NCBI GenBank assembly: GCA_018053995.1
Contig: JAGPKJ010000003.1
Location: 1-64,000, forward strand
DNA from: Lachnospiraceae bacterium
Lineage (GTDB): Bacteria > Bacillota > Clostridia > Lachnospirales > Lachnospiraceae
Direction of reading: 5' to 3'
Length of the DNA stretch: 64,000 nucleotides
The translations under genes were made by a program, and so were the position numbers. Positions 10,079 through 19,086 of this stretch are shown one piece after another (the first letter of the stretch is position 1; every line of letters begins with the position of its first letter). Below the pieces are notes generated by a model. That model searched no databases. It was not told the DNA's origin and was given only the letters and a program-made list of their open reading frames with translations.

Positions 10079-11554
10079 TTATTTATTGATCTCGACATCA
10101 TTATCTGTCTGTGCTGTTGTCCAAGCTTCGTTCCATTCGTTCATGATATCATCGAACTTCTCGTCGCCGCTCATTGCATGATCAACAATGCCCTGTGTTC
10201 TCTTGCCATCGCTTGCGCTGATCATAAGTTCTGAATCAGAGTTAAGTGTATTCATAAGGTCTTCTTCGCCTTCCTTAGCAGGAGCATCAACAACCATTGT
10301 TACATCCTTGAACAGTGTATATGTATCAGGAAGCTGGTCGCTAAGATCCTTTGCGATCGGAAGTCCGCCTTCGTTATATGAGAATCCTGACTTTTCAGTC
10401 ATGAACTTAACGAATGCCATAGCTGCCTGCTGGTTCTCTTCTGAAGCGTCTTTGTTGATACCGAATGAATAATCAGCACCTGATGAAGCATACTGCTTGC
10501 CATCAACTGTGATTGGGAAAGGCATATAACCTACATCATCAGGATGATCTCCTGCTGCCTTCATCTGTGATACAGCCCATGAGCCAAGAACCATAGTAGC
10601 GATCTCGCCATTGTTCATCTTAGCCTTGCTGCTCTCCCAGTCAGAAGTTGTAGGATCATCTTCAGTGCACTTATTAGCTACTGCATCATAAAGGATCTTG
10701 TATACGTTGTAAGCATGCGTTCCATCACCTGGATCTGAGAAAGGATTTGATGTGTGAAGAAGAACGTTGTTCTTGTAATTCTCGTCGCCTGTTGCAGAAC
10801 CGCTGATATAATCATCCCATGCGCCCATTGTCCAGCCTGCTGCATAGTTTGTGTAAAGCGGAATAGCATCTGTCTTGTCTTTGATAGTCTGAAGATCTTT
10901 GATGAAATCATCAGCTGTCTTAGGAAGCTCTGTGATTCCGGCCTTTTCAAATACAGCCTTGTTATAAACGATACCTGAAGCTGTAGCAGTTGAAGGAACA
11001 CCATAAACCTGGTCATCATATACCCATGTTTTTACATAGTTGATCTGACCATCCATTGTTGTAAGATCGCCGTAAGGAAGGAAATACTCTCCAAGATCGG
11101 CCTTATCGACAGCAGGGATCATCATAACGTCGCCCCAGTCACCGCTTGTAAGTCTTGTAAGAGACTCGTTAGCATAATCTGTAAGTCCTTCAACGTCTAC
11201 TGTTACATTAGGATAAAGCTTATTAAACTCCGCGATATAATCTGAATACTTTGTTCCGCCGTAATCATCAGCCAGCATATCGGTTCTGTTTGTAAGAACC
11301 TTGATGTCAGCCTTGACATCAGCATATGTTGTGCCAAGTTCAAGATTTGCATACATGCTGTCTCCAGCTGCTGCTGTTGTTGAAGCTGCTGTTGATGCTT
11401 CTGTTGATGCTGCTGTAGAAGCTGCTGATGATGCTGCTGCTTCTGATCCGGCTGCTGTTGAAGCTGTTGTTGCAGCTGTTGTTGATCCGCATCCTGTCAT
11501 TGCTACAGTCATTGCTGCAACAAGTCCAAGTGCCATAACCTGTTTCCCTTTCAT
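10079..11554 (-). CDS. Extracellular solute-binding lipoprotein of the mannan ABC importer
   Basis: The 491-residue protein has a lipoprotein signal peptide with the lipobox around VAMTGC near residue 22. The next 45 or so residues are almost only Ala, Ser and Thr, a flexible tether that would lift the binding domain off the membrane. The remainder has the cluster-1 sugar-binding-protein fold (for example GDVMMIPAVDKADLGEYFLPYGDL and GEIATMVLGSWAVSQMK). AAAGGAGG precedes the ATG by seven bases. It is the first gene of the mannan operon and is separated from the permeases by a hairpin. Binding of manno-oligosaccharides is inferred from the enzymes downstream. Confidence 0.92.
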   Translation of the reverse strand: MKGKQVMALGLVAAMTVAMTGCGSTTAATTASTAAGSEAAASSAASTAASTEASTAASTTAAAGDSMYANLELGTTYADVKADIKVLTNRTDMLADDYGGTKYSDYIAEFNKLYPNVTVDVEGLTDYANESLTRLTSGDWGDVMMIPAVDKADLGEYFLPYGDLTTMDGQINYVKTWVYDDQVYGVPSTATASGIVYNKAVFEKAGITELPKTADDFIKDLQTIKDKTDAIPLYTNYAAGWTMGAWDDYISGSATGDENYKNNVLLHTSNPFSDPGDGTHAYNVYKILYDAVANKCTEDDPTTSDWESSKAKMNNGEIATMVLGSWAVSQMKAAGDHPDDVGYMPFPITVDGKQYASSGADYSFGINKDASEENQQAAMAFVKFMTEKSGFSYNEGGLPIAKDLSDQLPDTYTLFKDVTMVVDAPAKEGEEDLMNTLNSDSELMISASDGKRTQGIVDHAMSGDEKFDDIMNEWNEAWTTAQTDNDVEINK

Positions 11555-11861
11555 AATACATCCTCCTTTAGTTTTTTGTTACTTGATAATTAACTTAACT
11601 GGAACAATTTGAAGTATACTATTAGCTAACTATAAAGGCATCTATTATTCTTGCGTTTTATATATTATTATTGCGATTTTCGCTATGTTCTCTATTTTAG
11701 CTAATTTTTAGATGCAGTTTTTGTGCACCTTTACCATTTTTGAGGTTGATTGTCAACTTCGAAGCTAATTTTTGTTGTTTACTGTAAACTAATTATTAGC
11801 TGTTGTAGCTCTCGATTAACGCGTGTTCATCTACCTATCTCTTTATCATTTCATGTTTATT

Positions 11862-11884
11862 AGCTCCGCAACTTCAGATATAAT
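11862..11884 (+). promoter_or_regulatory. Probable promoter of the araC-type gene
   Basis: TATAAT at 11879-11884 is a perfect -10 box 48 bases before the start codon. The hexamer 17 bases upstream is TTTATT, a poor -35 match, and the TTAGCTC box overlaps this -35 region, as expected of an activated or autoregulated promoter. Confidence 0.55.
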
Positions 11885-11888
11885 ATAT

Positions 11889-11916
11889 ATGATGCAAGTG
11901 TCAAAGGTCATTCTGC
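11889..11916 (+). repeat. Dispersed palindrome family, half element
   Basis: This 28-base sequence starting ATGATGCAAGTGTC matches the left arm of the element at 45435-45509 at 27 of 28 positions. Here it lies in the 5' leader of the AraC-type gene, and the ribosome-binding site AAGGAG follows it. Confidence 0.75.
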
Positions 11917-11931
11917 ATCTAAGGAGACCGC

Positions 11932-12840
11932 ATGAATAATACTGACTTTGAAAACCGATTTCAAAAATCTATCATTGAAAAGCCTCTTACCCCTGAAGGA
12001 AAGAATTCCGATCTGCTTCTCGGAAAACGATATTCATTTGATGCCCCGGATGATATGCTGCCAATGCTGCTTGCCGGCAGCCGGATAGTCTGTCCCGGTC
12101 CGATCTATTACCACATGCGCGGGCTTGATTGTCATATCTTCATCTACACGATAAGCGGTAGCGCCAGATACTCCTATTCACATAAGCAACTCTCACTAAA
12201 GCAAAACTCGTTGCTTTTTATAAATGCAGATTCTGAGTTCAGTATTGAACAGACATCTTCCAATTGGGATTTCTATATAGGATATATTGACGGAAAGACA
12301 GCTTGTACTTATGACGGCTTTTTAAGGGCTCATGGAGGTCCCGTTATTCAGGTCACTCCTTTGTCTCCAATACCTGCATACATTGATCAGCTTTCATGTA
12401 TACCGGATATCGTAGATATTTCGTCTGTTTTTTACACAAGCCGGCTTATTACCTGTATCCTTACAGAAGCCTGTCTTTCTGTTTTTGATGATTCATCCGA
12501 AAATACCAATATCCCGATCTACATAAAGCAGATGCGCACGGAAATGGAATCCGGATATAAAAAAGAATTCACTCTCGAAATGTTCGAAAGTGAATTCAAA
12601 AAAAGCCGCTATAGATTATGTCACGAATTTTCAAAATACTATGGTATCTCTCCAATACGTTTTCTGAACGATGTACGTATAGCATCCGCGCGTCACCTGC
12701 TTACAACAACAGATATGAGCGTTCAGGAGATCGGGTTTGAAGTAGGGATCAATGATACAAACCATCTGATCAGTCTGTTCAAGCGTGCCAACGGTGTCAC
12801 ACCGCTCGTATATCGTAGGCAGACAGGGTTGCCTGAATAA
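11932..12840 (+). CDS. AraC family transcriptional regulator
   Basis: The 302-residue protein has an N-terminal cupin-like sugar-sensing domain (residues about 45-135, with GPIYYHMRGLDCHIF) and a C-terminal AraC double helix-turn-helix domain (residues about 215-300). The second helix-turn-helix region is MSVQEIGFEVGINDTNHLISLFKRANGVTP. TAAGGAGACCGC gives a clear ribosome-binding site. It is transcribed divergently from the mannan operon, across a region with repeated AGCTAA boxes, so it is probably that operon's activator, responding to manno-oligosaccharides or a breakdown product. It is one of only three plus-strand genes here. Confidence 0.9.
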   Translation: MNNTDFENRFQKSIIEKPLTPEGKNSDLLLGKRYSFDAPDDMLPMLLAGSRIVCPGPIYYHMRGLDCHIFIYTISGSARYSYSHKQLSLKQNSLLFINADSEFSIEQTSSNWDFYIGYIDGKTACTYDGFLRAHGGPVIQVTPLSPIPAYIDQLSCIPDIVDISSVFYTSRLITCILTEACLSVFDDSSENTNIPIYIKQMRTEMESGYKKEFTLEMFESEFKKSRYRLCHEFSKYYGISPIRFLNDVRIASARHLLTTTDMSVQEIGFEVGINDTNHLISLFKRANGVTPLVYRRQTGLPE

Positions 12841-12847
12841 CACATAT

Positions 12848-12875
12848 ATGATGCGGGGGTTAAAAGCAGCTGCTT
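12848..12875 (+). repeat. Degenerate copy of the dispersed palindrome family
   Basis: The sequence ATGATGCGGGGGTTAAAAGC, continuing AGCTGCTT, resembles the copy at 35083-35134. It fills the gap between the convergent AraC and LacI genes. Confidence 0.45.
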
Positions 12876-12877
12876 AA

Positions 12878-13900
12878 TTATTTTTTGATTGGTGCTGTAC
12901 TGTCTTTCGGAATCAGGCGTCCTTCTACTACTGTCATCATCGGATTTCTGTCGCTGGGGGATTCTATCAGCTGAATGAGTCTTTTTACCGACTTATGTGC
13001 CATCTCACGCATATCTACCTCATAAGTTGTAATACCAATATCGCTAAGCCCCGGGAACAAAAAGTTATCAAATCCTACAACTGATATGTCATCCGGCACT
13101 TTATATCCTCTTGATTCAAGATTCTTTATCAGATAGCTTGCTGTCAGATCACAGTTGCACACAAACGCAGTCGGCATCGGATCAGGAAGATCCCACGTCA
13201 TGCTTCTGTTCAGATTGCCCGTAACTGAATTTCGATCTGGAATAAGCCATTCATCCGGAATATCCAATTTATTCTGAAGCATCGACTTGCGGTATCCCCA
13301 GTATCTGTCTGCAATACTCTCTGTAGCATCTACCGTTCCGACAAAAGCTATACTTCTATGTCCAAGCTGATACAGATACTGTGTAAGTCTGTATGAACCA
13401 AAATACCCGTTTGATATAATGGCATCACATTCTGTATCATCGTAAAAATCAATGTAAACGGTAGGTATTCCCTTTTCACGCAGTGCCAGAAGATAATCAT
13501 GTTCCATACGTCCGATTATAATCATCCCATCGATCTTACGCTCTGACATCAGTTTAGGAATCACCCTGCCTTCTTCTTCCACGGCCTTTACTACTTCAAG
13601 CATGACAAAGCAGCCTTTGGAAGCAGCTTTCGTCGTGACCTCCTGGTACATCTGCCAGTAAAACGAAGAATACTTTCCGAGGAACATCTCATTTATCAGA
13701 ACTCCGATATTATATCCGTGCTCAGCATCCGAAGCGTGGCGTGATGCAGGAGGTACGTACCCCATCTCGTCAGCTAATTTTATTATCTCTGCACGCATGC
13801 TCTCACTGACACCTTTCTGTCCCGAGAGTGCCTTTGAAACTGTAACTGTGCTGACGCCTACATGTGCTGCTATATCGGACATCTTCACCGATTTTGCCAT
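12878..13900 (-). CDS. LacI family transcriptional regulator
   Basis: The 340-residue protein has the LacI N-terminal helix-turn-helix (MSDIAAHVGVSTVTVSKALSG) followed by a hinge and a periplasmic-binding-protein-like sensor domain, with VVGFDNFLFPGLSDIGITTYEVDMREMA near the C-terminus. The frame is open to 13936, but the ATG at 13900 has AAGGGGG nine bases before it and gives a normal LacI N-terminus. The gene directly follows the alpha-galactosidase gene on the same strand and is probably co-transcribed. It likely represses the alpha-galactosidase or mannan genes in the absence of a galactoside or mannoside; this is inferred from position. Confidence 0.93.
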   Translation of the reverse strand: MAKSVKMSDIAAHVGVSTVTVSKALSGQKGVSESMRAEIIKLADEMGYVPPASRHASDAEHGYNIGVLINEMFLGKYSSFYWQMYQEVTTKAASKGCFVMLEVVKAVEEEGRVIPKLMSERKIDGMIIIGRMEHDYLLALREKGIPTVYIDFYDDTECDAIISNGYFGSYRLTQYLYQLGHRSIAFVGTVDATESIADRYWGYRKSMLQNKLDIPDEWLIPDRNSVTGNLNRSMTWDLPDPMPTAFVCNCDLTASYLIKNLESRGYKVPDDISVVGFDNFLFPGLSDIGITTYEVDMREMAHKSVKRLIQLIESPSDRNPMMTVVEGRLIPKDSTAPIKK

Positions 13901-13932
13901 CTCTTGTTTCCCCCTTGATGAAACATATTTGA

Positions 13933-16119
13933 TCATACCGCTATGATATGAATCAATTTTGAAACATAATCACCTGTCATTGGTATGATCGGTATTCCGG
14001 CCTTGTCAAGAGTTCTTCCGTGATAAACTCTCTCCTCACCCTCAATCCTGTAGAGCCTTTCGGGATCAAGTCCTGGAATATGAATAATCATACTATGCAT
14101 GTTGGGTCTGCCCATGACTTGTACAAAGGTCACGAGTGATTCCGATCTGTCCTTTGAAACAACCTCATAGCAATCATACAGATGATTATCAGAATAAGAA
14201 GCTATCCTGAAATAATCACCACTACTTATAAGACCATGATACTTATGATATTTTGCAGTCTGAACCGGTATTTCGTCAAGCTCTTCTTTTGAAAGTTTTG
14301 TAATGTCGAGTTCATACCCAAACGTACCTGCAAGCGCAACATCTCCTCTTGTTTCAAATGGAGTATTTCTGCCTACCGTATGGTTAGGACATACGCTCAC
14401 ATGCGCACCCATAGTAGATAGCGGGTAAGCAAGCGCCGTCCCTTCCTGAATTGATAGACGCTCTATTGCATCGGTATCATCCGAGCACCATATCTGCGGG
14501 CTGTAATACAGCATTCCCGCATCAAATCTGGCACCGCCGCCCGAACAATTTTCAAGAAGAATATCCGGGAAATCAGAGATCAGTCTTCCCTGCATTTTAT
14601 ATACTGCAAGTACATATCTGTGGCACAGTTCACCCTGTTCATCCTTGCCAAGATAAGCGCTGCCTATATCGCAGAGCTGCCTGTTCATATCCCATTTCAC
14701 ATATTCTATATTTGCACTGCGAAGAATCTCAGCGACTTCTTCATATACATGATCGCATACCTCAGGGTTTGAAAGATCAAGCACATACTGGCAGCGAGCC
14801 TGTGACGGTTCCCTTCCCGGCACCTGTATCGCCCAGTCCGGATGCTGTCTGTAAAGGTCAGAATCCGGTGATATCATCTCCGGTTCAAACCATATTCCGA
14901 ACTTCATCCCAAGTGAATTGATCTCATCGGCAAGTCTCTTAAGTCCACCCGGAAGTTTTTTCTCATTTACCTTCCAGTCGCCGAGACTGCTATCATCATT
15001 ATTTCTGTGTCCAAACCATCCATCGTCCATTACAAACATTTCTATTCCGACTTTAGATGCTTCTTTTGCGATACTTATAAGTTTATCTGTGTCAAAATCA
15101 AAATATGTGGCTTCCCAGTTGTTGATCAGTATCGGGCGTTCTATATCCTTATATTTGCTCCTTATCAGATGATCTCTGAACAGGTCGTGATAACATCTGC
15201 TCATCTTCCCAAGACCATTGTCTGAATATGTCATAACAACTTCAGGTGCCTGAAATGATTCTTTTTCTTTGAGTACAAATGTAAAGTTCCTGGGATTGAT
15301 TCCCATAGTCATTCTGATCGAATCAAACTGGCTCTTTTCTACCTGTGCCGTAAAATTACCTGAATACACAAAATTGAACGCATATGCTTCACCGTTATCC
15401 TGCGAAACATCACTGCTCACAAGAGCGCAGAACGGATGCTCCTGGTGAGACGATTCTCCTCTTATCGATCCGACGCTGCTTATACCATATCCGATATCGC
15501 TTATATCTTTGCAGCGTTCTCTTGCCCATGAACCGTGAAGCGTAAGGAATCTGAAATCTCTATCATCGACGTCAATACATGTCGAATAAATCTTTGTCAG
15601 TTTTGTTGGTGCAGTACCGTTATTTATCACTTTTACACTTCTTGCGATCGCATCTGATCCCTCAAACACCGTCTCAAGAATCACAACTTCAATATGTGCA
15701 ATATCATCTACCAGATGAAGTTCAAGTGTCATACACTCGTCATCATCCGCAAAAGTAGCCGGTAATCCCTCCAGCGCCGGTTTGCCGTTATATATGCGAT
15801 GAGATCCGTACTTCAGTTCAACGGCGCTATGTCCGTTTTCATCCAGTATCTCAATACAGCCATCTCTGAAATCACCTGTGCCGTTTCCCGGCATTTCCAT
15901 AGAAAAGAAATCCAGGAATGAGCATTTCTCCCTCTTTCTTACTGAAGGAGCAGGTACTTCATCCGTACGAAGAAGATATCGTATATCGTCATCCGGAAGC
16001 AAAGGTCCATAATAAACATGACCTACATAACCATCATCCGGCAGTATGGCCATAACATAACTCGTGCTCTCCGTATCAAGCTTTATCATTTTTTCTGATT
16101 CAAAATAACGGATATTCAT
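13933..16119 (-). CDS. Alpha-galactosidase (GH36)
   Basis: GH36 enzymes remove alpha-1,6-linked galactose from raffinose-family sugars and galactomanno-oligosaccharides with retention. The 728-residue protein is full length for the large bacterial type. It has the nucleophile motif YVKWDMNR (Asp 477) and the acid/base motif WCSDDTDAIERL (Asp 548), almost the same numbering as the Geobacillus stearothermophilus enzymes (478/548), plus VMDDGWFG and ENCSGGGARFD. There is no signal peptide, so it acts on imported oligosaccharides. It sits between hpr and lacI, a few kilobases from the mannan operon, which suggests it strips galactose from galactomannan fragments; raffinose or melibiose are alternatives. 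Confidence 0.95.
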   Translation of the reverse strand: MNIRYFESEKMIKLDTESTSYVMAILPDDGYVGHVYYGPLLPDDDIRYLLRTDEVPAPSVRKREKCSFLDFFSMEMPGNGTGDFRDGCIEILDENGHSAVELKYGSHRIYNGKPALEGLPATFADDDECMTLELHLVDDIAHIEVVILETVFEGSDAIARSVKVINNGTAPTKLTKIYSTCIDVDDRDFRFLTLHGSWARERCKDISDIGYGISSVGSIRGESSHQEHPFCALVSSDVSQDNGEAYAFNFVYSGNFTAQVEKSQFDSIRMTMGINPRNFTFVLKEKESFQAPEVVMTYSDNGLGKMSRCYHDLFRDHLIRSKYKDIERPILINNWEATYFDFDTDKLISIAKEASKVGIEMFVMDDGWFGHRNNDDSSLGDWKVNEKKLPGGLKRLADEINSLGMKFGIWFEPEMISPDSDLYRQHPDWAIQVPGREPSQARCQYVLDLSNPEVCDHVYEEVAEILRSANIEYVKWDMNRQLCDIGSAYLGKDEQGELCHRYVLAVYKMQGRLISDFPDILLENCSGGGARFDAGMLYYSPQIWCSDDTDAIERLSIQEGTALAYPLSTMGAHVSVCPNHTVGRNTPFETRGDVALAGTFGYELDITKLSKEELDEIPVQTAKYHKYHGLISSGDYFRIASYSDNHLYDCYEVVSKDRSESLVTFVQVMGRPNMHSMIIHIPGLDPERLYRIEGEERVYHGRTLDKAGIPIIPMTGDYVSKLIHIIAV

Positions 16120-16147
16120 ACTATTCTTTCCGCGATCTGACCACAGA

Positions 16148-16411
16148 TCACTCTCCCAGACCGTTCTCTATTGCTGTAACAAGCGATGTTAGCGCTTCCT
16201 GTTCATCTTCCCCGTCGCAGTGAAGTTCGATCTCATCCCCTGATTTTACAACTGCGCCAAGTACACTCAGAACGCTCTTTGCATTTGCCGTATTCTCACG
16301 AAATGTAAATGTGATGAGTGATTTATACTTCATCGCCTCATGGCATAACTTTCCTGCCGGTCTTAAATGAAGTCCCGTAGGATTCTTTATCTTTACTTTT
16401 TGACTTACCAT
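16148..16411 (-). CDS. ptsH: Phosphocarrier protein HPr
   Basis: HPr passes phosphate from Enzyme I to sugar-specific PTS enzymes and, when phosphorylated on Ser46, serves as co-repressor with CcpA. The 87-residue protein has the active histidine at position 15 (TGLHLRPAG; the usual Ala after His is Leu) and Ser46 in NAKSVLSVLG. GGAGGG precedes the ATG. It lies 17 bases after glmM and 28 bases before the alpha-galactosidase gene on the same strand. No ptsI is nearby, so it could be the main HPr or a second copy. A truly His-less HPr-like gene occurs at 55183. Confidence 0.88.
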   Translation of the reverse strand: MVSQKVKIKNPTGLHLRPAGKLCHEAMKYKSLITFTFRENTANAKSVLSVLGAVVKSGDEIELHCDGEDEQEALTSLVTAIENGLGE

Positions 16412-16427
16412 ACCTATACCCTCCGTT

Positions 16428-17777
16428 TCAGATCATTGTATTCTGTATAAGTGCAGCAAGCTTTTCAGCTTCCGACTGTATCATAACCTGATCTTTACCT
16501 TCTATCATAACTCTTACAAGCGGTTCCGTTCCTGACGGTCTGATAAGAACACGTCCCTGTCCCGCAAATTCTGTGTTAAGCTTATCTATCGCTTCTGCTA
16601 TCTCAGGATATTCCATGTAATGCTCTTTTTTGTGATTAGGAACTTTGGCATTAACAAGTGCCTGGGGCATTATCTCCATAACCTGTGAAAGATCTGAAAG
16701 TTTCCTTCCCGTATCAACCATTACCTGCAACAGATGAAGTGCGCTGAGAAGTCCGTCTCCTGTGGTATTCTCGTCAAGGAAGATAATGTGTCCTGACTGT
16801 TCTCCTCCAAGATTTGCGCCAATCTCTCGCATACGCTCAAGAACGTATCTATCCCCTACCTTAGTCTGTTCAATATGAATCCCATTTCTCTCTCCCATCT
16901 GGAAGAAGCCGAGATTGCTCATTACTGTAGCGACTATCGTGTCCTTTTTGAGTGTACCTTTATCCTTCATATAGTTGCCAACGATAGCCATGATCTGATC
17001 ACCGTTGATTATATTGCCCATCTCATCAACAGCCTCCAGTCTATCTGCATCTCCGTCAAATGCAAGACCTGCGTCAGCTTTTTCGTAAACCACCTTTGCC
17101 TGGATCTCTTCCATATGCGTTGATCCGCAGTTTGAATTTATATTAGTTCCGTCAGGCATGTTATGGATCGGAACAACATTTGCGCCAAGTTCGCGAAGGG
17201 CTTCTACTGCTGTATAGTGTGACGCTCCTTCCGCACAATCGACCACGATCTTGAGCTTTGAAAGATCCGGATTGACATTTCTGATCGCGTGATTGATATA
17301 CTCCTCACGTGAATCTGTTCTGTACTTTACCTTTCCTACACCTGATCCTGTTGGAAAAGTGATTCCCTGCATATTATTCTTTATAAGGGTCTCTATATCA
17401 TCTTCGAGAGAATCCGGAAGTTTATATCCATTCCCGTCAAAGAACTTTATTCCGTTAAACTCCATCGGATTATGTGATGCAGAAATAACAACACCTGCAT
17501 CAACCCTGTATTTCTTTGTAAGATATGCGATTGCCGGAGTTGGCATAACACCTACATAAACGCAATTTGCACCAACAGAACATGCACCAGCCATTAATGC
17601 ATTAGCAAGCATATCTCCCGAAATCCTTGTATCACATCCCACCATTATCGTCGGCTGATGTGCATTTGCTCGAGTAAGCACGCAGGCTCCAGCCTGTCCA
17701 AGCTGCATTGCAAGCTGAGGTGTGAGTTCATCATTTGCAACTCCGCGCACTCCATCTGTTCCAAACATTCTACTCAT
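16428..17777 (-). CDS. glmM: Phosphoglucosamine mutase
   Basis: GlmM converts glucosamine 6-phosphate to glucosamine 1-phosphate for UDP-GlcNAc and peptidoglycan. The 449-residue protein starts MSRMFGTDGVRGVAN, carries the phosphoserine loop ISASHNPMEFNGIK, the metal loop AFDGDADR and the C-terminal RPSGTEPLVRVM phosphate-binding loop. Its start overlaps the end of cdaR by eight bases. The order cdaA-cdaR-glmM is conserved in Firmicutes, where GlmM binds and inhibits the diadenylate cyclase CdaA. Confidence 0.97.
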   Translation of the reverse strand: MSRMFGTDGVRGVANDELTPQLAMQLGQAGACVLTRANAHQPTIMVGCDTRISGDMLANALMAGACSVGANCVYVGVMPTPAIAYLTKKYRVDAGVVISASHNPMEFNGIKFFDGNGYKLPDSLEDDIETLIKNNMQGITFPTGSGVGKVKYRTDSREEYINHAIRNVNPDLSKLKIVVDCAEGASHYTAVEALRELGANVVPIHNMPDGTNINSNCGSTHMEEIQAKVVYEKADAGLAFDGDADRLEAVDEMGNIINGDQIMAIVGNYMKDKGTLKKDTIVATVMSNLGFFQMGERNGIHIEQTKVGDRYVLERMREIGANLGGEQSGHIIFLDENTTGDGLLSALHLLQVMVDTGRKLSDLSQVMEIMPQALVNAKVPNHKKEHYMEYPEIAEAIDKLNTEFAGQGRVLIRPSGTEPLVRVMIEGKDQVMIQSEAEKLAALIQNTMI

Positions 17778-19086
17778 TCTTTTTATTCCCTTCCGTTTCA
17801 GATAATCTTATATTCACAGTCATCGGTTCTACAGTCTCCAGAGTTCCTGTGAGCCCGCTATATGAAAGATCAACAGGAACATTGCTGCATACTCCGGTTG
17901 TCAGTTCAGTTATGCCGTTCGCCTTCATATATGCATCAAGATCCGCTACCGCTGTCACCGTATCTATGGATAATTTATCAATGTCCGATGACAATCCGCT
18001 AAATGTCACGTCATATCCCGTATCGTCTTCACCATTATTTACAAACTCGGCTGTCATTCCATCTGGAATTCCCTTTACGGTAATACTGCTGTTTTTAAGA
18101 GTAAGTTTCTTCTCTTCTTCTTTCTCTATATGTACAGTTACCTGCACTTTCCCGTTAAATGACCCATCCGCAAGCTTCACTCCTGTAGGCAGATAATCAT
18201 GAACATCCACAAGTGTTGTCATGTTCTCAGCCTGTCCGGTTATGTTGAGTGCTTCCTCCGAGACTGCTATAGATTCGATCTTGCCTATAGTTGATGATTT
18301 TCCTGCTATTGTTATCGTATCCGGATTACAATCAATAACACCATTAGCCTGATATCCGGATGCCGCAGTCCCTGACAGTTTGAATGACAATGGTACGCTC
18401 TTCGTCTGAAGTATCTCAACCTTTACACGAACTGCTGAAATATTCATCGTAATACTTTCTTTACTCAGCTCCTTATCATCACTATCATAAAGCTTTATAT
18501 CTACAACAGTACTTATTTCACTTGTAAATCCTGTAACATCAACATCTGCAGCAGCTTTCTTGACTTTATCAATAACAGATGCCGGACCTGATATCCTTAC
18601 AAGATTCTGTTCAGCAGATATATCTCCGATCTGATATCCCTTGCCAACATCGCCTGATGTTGTTGTCGTAAGAGCCATAGTGACAGTCTTCTTATCTTCG
18701 ACGTTCAATCTGACTGTATCTATATTGCCCGCTATGCTTTCAAGCTTATCACTGTATTTATTGGTAGACAGCTTTATAGCTATCGTGTTCTGCATCGTAA
18801 GGTTATTCATGTCTGCTGTAGCTATAACGTTGCTGTCATCGAGTGAATCTATTATCGAACGCGTTGCTGTTATAGTCACTACATCGATCTTGTCTGTTCC
18901 ATCAAGGACTTGATATACTTCACCCTTTGATGTTATCGCGTCCGTGTTAGTTATAGTCACGGGCACATTGTAGACTTTGTACGTCAACACAGGATCATTT
19001 ATATTTGTTACTATGATCCATAACATTATCGCAAATATTACAGAGCCAAGTTTCAGGCCCCAATTATGTGTCAGTTTACGCCACAT
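17770..19086 (-). CDS. cdaR: CdaA regulator CdaR (YbbR-domain protein)
   Basis: CdaR is a membrane-anchored extracellular protein that modulates the diadenylate cyclase CdaA. From the ATG at 19086 the protein is about 438 residues: MWRKLTHNWGLKLGS followed by one membrane helix (residues about 12-28, VIFAIMLWIIVTNI) and repeated YbbR beta-domains outside the cell. The frame is open to 19173, but the upstream part lies inside cdaA in another frame and lacks a better start; AGGAAAGG precedes 19086. It overlaps cdaA by 11 bases and glmM by 8, so translation of the three is probably coupled. Confidence 0.93.
   Translation of the reverse strand: MWRKLTHNWGLKLGSVIFAIMLWIIVTNINDPVLTYKVYNVPVTITNTDAITSKGEVYQVLDGTDKIDVVTITATRSIIDSLDDSNVIATADMNNLTMQNTIAIKLSTNKYSDKLESIAGNIDTVRLNVEDKKTVTMALTTTTSGDVGKGYQIGDISAEQNLVRISGPASVIDKVKKAAADVDVTGFTSEISTVVDIKLYDSDDKELSKESITMNISAVRVKVEILQTKSVPLSFKLSGTAASGYQANGVIDCNPDTITIAGKSSTIGKIESIAVSEEALNITGQAENMTTLVDVHDYLPTGVKLADGSFNGKVQVTVHIEKEEEKKLTLKNSSITVKGIPDGMTAEFVNNGEDDTGYDVTFSGLSSDIDKLSIDTVTAVADLDAYMKANGITELTTGVCSNVPVDLSYSGLTGTLETVEPMTVNIRLSETEGNKKNE

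Larger units (their letters stand above)
11555..11931. promoter_or_regulatory. Divergent control region of the mannan operon and AraC gene
   Basis: The 377 bases between two divergent starts are AT-rich and hold five copies of an AGCT(AA) box: ATTAGCTAAC at 11621, TTTAGCTAAT at 11696, GAAGCTAATT at 11761, AATTATTAGCTG at 11791 and TATTAGCTCC at 11859. There is also a perfect palindrome GTTTACTGTAAAC at 11777-11789. On the minus strand TATACT just after the first box could be the -10 of the mannan operon, and a TTGACA lies further upstream. The boxes look like operator sites for the AraC protein or the nearby LacI protein; which one binds cannot be told from sequence. Confidence 0.6.

Noticed and set aside
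11943..11965. Possible CcpA (cre) site at the start of the AraC gene (TTTGAAA-ACCGA-TTTCAAA)
   Set aside because: The half-site spacing is one base too long for a cre site and the sequence lies in coding DNA, so it is likely chance.
16428..17777. GlmM as the phosphomannomutase needed by the mannan pathway
   Set aside because: The sequence and cdaA-cdaR context are those of phosphoglucosamine mutase; nothing points to mannose 1-phosphate as a physiological substrate.
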